A DNA stretch of 64,000 nt from Verrucomicrobiota bacterium (GTDB taxonomy: Bacteria > Verrucomicrobiota > Verrucomicrobiia > Opitutales > Opitutaceae), in contig JAEYUW010000021.1 in assembly GCA_023432225.1 (NCBI GenBank), positions 1-64,000 on the forward strand, written 5' to 3'. The notes under the pieces were generated by a model. The model searched no databases, was not told the DNA's origin, and worked only from the letters and a program-made list of their open reading frames with translations. This document shows, piece by piece, positions 60,070 through 64,000 of the stretch. Both the position numbers and the translations under genes were made by a program. Positions within the stretch are counted from its first letter, which is position 1. Every line of letters starts with the position of its first letter.

Positions 60070-61170
60070 ATGAAAAAACGTCTCGGCATCACCGCCTTGG
60101 TCGCTCTCGCCGTGTTCGGCGCGATCTTCGGGTATAAATTCCTGACCATCCGAAAAATGATGGCAGCCATGGCCGGACAGAAGCCGCCACCGGCCACGGT
60201 CAGCGCCAGCCCGGTTTCGGAGGAAACTTGGCCCAACACGATCTACGCCGTTGGTGGCCTGAAAAGCTTTCGCGGCATTACGGTGAAAACCGAACTCGAA
60301 GGTCTCGTCCGCGAGATCACCGCCGTCTCCGGTCGCACCGTCGATCAAGGCGCCGTGCTCGTGCAGCTCGACACCACCGTCGAGGAGGCGCAGCTCTCCG
60401 GCCTCGAAGCCCAGGCCCGTCTCGCCGAGATCAACGTCGGCCGCGCCCGCGAACTCCGTGCCAACGGCACCAACACGCAAACCGAGCTGGACACCGCTGA
60501 AACCACCCTGCAGCAGACCCGCTCCGCCGTCGCACAGCTAAAAGCCACGATCGCCAAGAAACGCATCGTCGCGCCCTTCGCCGGCCGCCTCGGCATCGTG
60601 CAGGTTTATCCCGGCCAGTTCCTCTCCAAGGGCGATGCGCTCGTCGTGCTCGAGAGCATCGACCCCATCCACGTCGATTTCTCGCTCCCGCAGCAGGAGA
60701 TCGCGCGCGTCGCCGTCGACCAGGAAGTCCGCCTCACCGTCGACACGTATCCGGGCCGCACCTTCACCGGAAAAATCTCCGCGCTCAGCCCGCGCGTCGA
60801 CGACGCCACGCGCACGCTCGACGCCCGCGCCACGCTGCCCAACGACGGCGAAGCACTGCGCCCCGGCATGTTCGCCCGCGTGGAGATCGTGCTGCCCTCA
60901 CAGGAACGCTCCCTCGTGATCCCGTCGGCCGCCATCGTCTACAATCCCTACGGCGAGACCGTCTACGTGCTCACCAACAACGTCGCGGAGCAACGCTTTA
61001 TCAAGACCGGCGCCTCCCGCGGCGACCTCACGCAAGTGCGCGAGGGCCTCAAGGTCGGCGACCTCATCGTCACCTCCGGCCAGGTCAAACTACGCAACGG
61101 CAGTGCCGTGCGCGTCGACAATTCCGCGGCGCCCGAAGCCAACCCGGCGCCCAAGCCCAACGAAAGCTAA
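60070..61170 (+). CDS. RND efflux periplasmic adaptor (membrane fusion protein)
   Basis: 366 residues. An N-terminal membrane anchor (LGITALVALAVFGAIFGYKFL) is followed by the lipoyl/barrel-sandwich halves (TVKTELEGLVREITAVSGRTVDQGAVLVQLD and AKKRIVAPFAGRLGIVQVYPGQFL), a coiled-coil hairpin between them (EAQLSGLEAQARLAEINVGRAREL...), and the beta-barrel and membrane-proximal domains (VRLTVDTYPGRTFTGKISALSP). It links the inner membrane pump encoded 12 bp downstream to an outer membrane channel, which is not in the window. Confidence 0.93.
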   Translation: MKKRLGITALVALAVFGAIFGYKFLTIRKMMAAMAGQKPPPATVSASPVSEETWPNTIYAVGGLKSFRGITVKTELEGLVREITAVSGRTVDQGAVLVQLDTTVEEAQLSGLEAQARLAEINVGRARELRANGTNTQTELDTAETTLQQTRSAVAQLKATIAKKRIVAPFAGRLGIVQVYPGQFLSKGDALVVLESIDPIHVDFSLPQQEIARVAVDQEVRLTVDTYPGRTFTGKISALSPRVDDATRTLDARATLPNDGEALRPGMFARVEIVLPSQERSLVIPSAAIVYNPYGETVYVLTNNVAEQRFIKTGASRGDLTQVREGLKVGDLIVTSGQVKLRNGSAVRVDNSAAPEANPAPKPNES

Positions 61171-61182
61171 GCGGCTCCCTCC

Positions 61183-64000
61183 ATGCGCTTCACCGACCTT
61201 TTCATCCGCCGCCCGATTCTGGCGACGGTCGTCAACCTCTTCCTGCTGCTCGGCGGGTGGCTGGCCTTCAAAGCCATGGTCATCCGCCAGTATCCGCAGA
61301 CCAATAACGCCGTCGTCAAAGTCACGACCACCTACCCGGGCGCCAGCGCCGAGCTCGTGCGCGGCTTCATCACCACGCCGCTCGAACGCGAAATCGCCTC
61401 CGCCGACGGCCTCGACTACGTCGAATCCGTCAGCGGTTCCAACGTCTCCGTCATCACCGCCAAGCTGCGCCTCAACTACGATCCGAACGACGCGCTGACC
61501 CAGATCACCTCCAAGGTGAACCGCGTGCGCAGCGAGTTGCCCGCCGGCGCCGAAGACCCGGTCTTCGACGTCGCCGTGGGCGAGACCACGGCGTCGATGT
61601 ATCTGAGTTTCTCGAGCGAGACGCTCGCGGCCAACCAGATCACCGACTATCTCGTGCGCGTCGTGCAGCCGAAGCTCTCGACGATCGAAGGCGTGCAAAA
61701 AGTGGAAATCCTCGGCGGCCGCACCTTCGCCATGCGCATCTGGCTCAAGGACGATCGGATGGCCGCGCTGGGCCTGAGCGCCTCCGCCGTCCGCGCCAAA
61801 CTCGCGTCGCAGAATTACCTCTCCGCCGTCGGCCAGACCAAGGGCTCGATGATCTCGATCAACCTCACGGCAAAAACCGACCTGCATTCCGCGGAGGAAT
61901 TCCGCCAGATCGTCATCGCGGAAAAGAACGGCCGCATCGTCCGCCTCGGCGATATCGCCGAGGTCGTGCTCGGCGCGGAGGACTACAGCTCCTCGCTCAC
62001 GTTCAACGGCGCCACCTCGACCGGCATGAGCATCAGCGTGCTGCCGACCGCGAACTCGATCGACGTCATCAAGCGCGTGCGCGCGGCCTGGCCCGATCTC
62101 GTCAGCCAGTTCCCCGCCGGCCTGAAAGCCAACATCCTCTACGACGCGACCGAGTTCATCAACTCGTCCATCTCCGAGGTCATGCACACGCTAATCGAAG
62201 CCATGGCGATCGTCATCGTCGTCATTTATCTGTTCCTCGGCTCGTTTCGCTCCGTCGTGATTCCCATCGTCGCGATCCCGCTCTCGCTCGTCGGCTGCGG
62301 CATTCTGATGATCGCGATGGGCTTCTCGATCAATCTCCTGACGCTGCTGGCAATGGTGTTGGCCATCGGCCTCGTGGTCGACGACGCCATCGTCGTCGTG
62401 GAGAATATCCACCGGCACATCGAGGAAGGCCTGACGCCGCTCGACGCCGCGCTGAAAGGCGCGCACGAACTCGTCGGACCGGTCATCGCGATGACGATCA
62501 CGCTCGCGGCGGTTTACGCACCGATCGGCATGCAGTCGGGCGTGACGGGCGCGCTCTTCCGCGAATTCGCGTTCACGCTCGCCGGCTCGGTGATGGTCTC
62601 CGGTTTCGTCGCCCTGACGCTCTCGCCGATGCTCAGCGCGAAACTCCTGCGCCATAACCCGAACCCGAAGGGCATCGAGCACTTCCTCGACCAGATGTTC
62701 GGCAAACTCCGCGCGCGCTACGAGCACTTCCTCGACCACGTGCTCGATTCGCGTCCCGCCGTGCTCCTCGTCGCCGCGCTGATCTTCGCGAGCATCATTC
62801 CGTTTTTCCTCATGACGAAGAGCGAACTCGCGCCCGCGGAGGACCGTGGCTTCGTGCTCGGCATCATCGGCGGCTCGCCGAACGCCACGCTCGAGCAGAC
62901 GCAGCTCTATACGAACAAGCTGAATCCGATCATCGAGCAGACCTTCCCCGAGGTGGATGTCCGCTTCATGATCCTCGGCTTCGATCCGACCGTCGGCCTC
63001 GCCAATCCGTCCGGCGGCATGATGGGTCTCGTGCTCAAGCCGTGGGAGCAGCGCACGCGCCCGGCCGCGGCCATCGCCACCGGTTTCTCCGCCCAGGCGG
63101 CCGGCATCTCCGGCCTCAAGCTTGCGGCCGTGCTTCCGCCCTCGCTCCCGGGCGCCGGCGGCGGCTTGCCCGTGCAATTCGTCGTCAGCTCCACCGCCGA
63201 CCACGCGCGCGTCGTCGAGGTCGCGAACGAGCTGATGCAGCGCGCGCTCGCGAGCGGCAAATTCGTCTACGCGGACAACGACCTCAAATACGACATGCCG
63301 CAGGCCGACATCGTCGTCGACAAGGACAAGGCCGCGTTCCTCGGCATCGACATGTCGCAGCTCAGCGCCGACCTCGGCTCGATGCTCGGCGGCGGCTATG
63401 TGAACCGTTTCTCGATCCAGGGCCGCGCCTACAAGGTGACGCCGCAGGTCACGCGTCTCTCGCGCCTCACGCCGGAGCAGTTGGAAAACTACTACGTCTC
63501 CACGGGCAAGGGCGAACTCGTGCCGCTCTCGAGCATCGCCACGCTCGAGAAGACCACGCAGCCTCGCAGCCTCGGCCGCTTCCAGCAGCTCAACTCCGCC
63601 ACGCTCGGCCTCGTGCCGCGCCCGGGCGTTTCCCAAGGCGAAGCACTCGAATGGCTCACCAACGAGGCGAAGCAGGTCTTCCCCGCGGGCTTCTCCTACG
63701 ACTACAAGGGCGAACTCCGCCAGTTCGTGCAGGAAGGCAGCTCACTGATGACCGCCTTCGGCCTCGCGATCGTGGTCATCTTCCTCGTGCTCGCCGCGCA
63801 ATATGAAAGCTGGCGCGATCCGTTCATCATCATGATGGCCGTGCCGCTCTCGATCGCCGGCGCGATGGTGTTCCTCTTCTTCGGCGTCGCCACGTTGAAC
63901 ATCTACACGCAGGTCGGCCTCATCACGCTCGTCGGCCTCATCACGAAGCACGGCATCCTGATGGTCGAGTTCGCCAACAAGACGCGCGACGAGCGCGGCT
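61183..64000 (+). CDS. RND multidrug efflux pump (HAE1/AcrB family), truncated by window end
   Basis: 939 codons are present and the frame is open to the last base; full-length pumps have about 1030. It begins MRFTDLFIRRPILATVVNLF, a typical first helix. The TM4 motif with the proton-relay Asp pair is GLVVDDAIVVVENIHRHIEEG near residue 400. The large periplasmic loops (e.g. VYADNDLKYDMPQADIVVDKDKAAFLGI) and the second helix set starting LIVVIFLVLAAQYESW-like near 865 follow in order. ATG 61183 is 12 bp after the adaptor stop. It exports drugs or toxic metabolites using the proton gradient. Confidence 0.95.
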   Translation, partial: MRFTDLFIRRPILATVVNLFLLLGGWLAFKAMVIRQYPQTNNAVVKVTTTYPGASAELVRGFITTPLEREIASADGLDYVESVSGSNVSVITAKLRLNYDPNDALTQITSKVNRVRSELPAGAEDPVFDVAVGETTASMYLSFSSETLAANQITDYLVRVVQPKLSTIEGVQKVEILGGRTFAMRIWLKDDRMAALGLSASAVRAKLASQNYLSAVGQTKGSMISINLTAKTDLHSAEEFRQIVIAEKNGRIVRLGDIAEVVLGAEDYSSSLTFNGATSTGMSISVLPTANSIDVIKRVRAAWPDLVSQFPAGLKANILYDATEFINSSISEVMHTLIEAMAIVIVVIYLFLGSFRSVVIPIVAIPLSLVGCGILMIAMGFSINLLTLLAMVLAIGLVVDDAIVVVENIHRHIEEGLTPLDAALKGAHELVGPVIAMTITLAAVYAPIGMQSGVTGALFREFAFTLAGSVMVSGFVALTLSPMLSAKLLRHNPNPKGIEHFLDQMFGKLRARYEHFLDHVLDSRPAVLLVAALIFASIIPFFLMTKSELAPAEDRGFVLGIIGGSPNATLEQTQLYTNKLNPIIEQTFPEVDVRFMILGFDPTVGLANPSGGMMGLVLKPWEQRTRPAAAIATGFSAQAAGISGLKLAAVLPPSLPGAGGGLPVQFVVSSTADHARVVEVANELMQRALASGKFVYADNDLKYDMPQADIVVDKDKAAFLGIDMSQLSADLGSMLGGGYVNRFSIQGRAYKVTPQVTRLSRLTPEQLENYYVSTGKGELVPLSSIATLEKTTQPRSLGRFQQLNSATLGLVPRPGVSQGEALEWLTNEAKQVFPAGFSYDYKGELRQFVQEGSSLMTAFGLAIVVIFLVLAAQYESWRDPFIIMMAVPLSIAGAMVFLFFGVATLNIYTQVGLITLVGLITKHGILMVEFANKTRDERG

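Noticed and set aside
62191..63636. 481-codon minus-strand open frame
   Set aside because: Antisense to the RND pump, whose own frame is open through the window end with all family motifs.

Overview
The window looks like chromosomal DNA of a GC-rich, Gram-negative polysaccharide degrader, most likely a verrucomicrobium of the Opitutaceae type. The basis is three TonB-dependent receptors, GH78/GH3/sialidase/sulfatase genes, a hybrid two-component system with a propeller sensor, and weak Shine-Dalgarno signals. No taxonomic marker beyond a tRNA is present, so this is inference.

Bases 53-14363 are an integrative and mobilizable element inserted in the 3' end of an initiator tRNA-Met gene (3-79). 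A perfect 31-bp direct repeat (53-83 and 14333-14363) marks its ends. It carries a tyrosine integrase, a MOBQ relaxase with a candidate oriT and a small mobilization protein, a short catalytic-domain-only tyrosine recombinase, and a tightly packed four-gene cassette (D12 adenine methyltransferase, metallophosphoesterase, P-loop ATPase, unknown protein). These are followed by a ParA-type ATPase with a small partner, a small membrane protein, an AAA ATPase, an unknown protein and an AbiEi-like antitoxin without its toxin. Two features stand out. First, the integrase reading frame runs across the attachment site: its only good ATG lies at the far right end of the integrated island (14309), so integration detaches the start codon from the gene. 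Second, the recombinase and four-gene cassette are bracketed by two inverted copies of a 32-bp palindromic site (3507-3538, 9301-9332). The four-gene cassette is the best candidate here for an undescribed, probably defensive, system.

Bases 14708-31163 are a rhamnoside-utilization locus. On the minus strand lie a TonB receptor, a lipoprotein GH78 alpha-L-rhamnosidase with five C-terminal repeats, a nucleotide-sugar-type SDR, a GH3 glycosidase and a RhaT rhamnose symporter. The divergent hybrid sensor kinase (HisKA-HATPase-REC-HPt, no DNA-binding domain) overlaps tail to tail with a NarL-type response regulator, so a phosphorelay is likely. A precisely spaced motif, CGATTAG-N7-CCACCG, lies upstream of the receptor, the GH3 gene and the response regulator.

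Bases 31389-36212 hold a small unknown protein, then a plus-strand set: HEAT-like protein, PIG-L deacetylase, secreted sialidase-like protein and aldo/keto reductase. Bases 36214-39651 (minus) are a ketone-body or short-chain acyl module: 3-hydroxybutyrate dehydrogenase, fused 3-oxoacid CoA-transferase and thiolase. Bases 39709-53814 (minus) look like an amino-sugar catabolic run with 4- to 16-bp overlaps: TonB receptor, HpcH/HpaI aldolase, N-acylglucosamine 2-epimerase, NagB-PIG-L fusion, ROK-like kinase, SGNH esterase, a decayed gene remnant, sulfatase, sialidase-like protein and a sodium:solute symporter. A divergent GntR/LacI-type regulator (54017) and an FAD oxidoreductase follow.

Bases 56961-59310 (minus) are a TonB receptor behind a TPP riboswitch, so probably a thiamin receptor. 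Bases 59478-64000 (plus) are a MarR regulator with a short leader ORF, an RND periplasmic adaptor and an RND pump that runs off the window.
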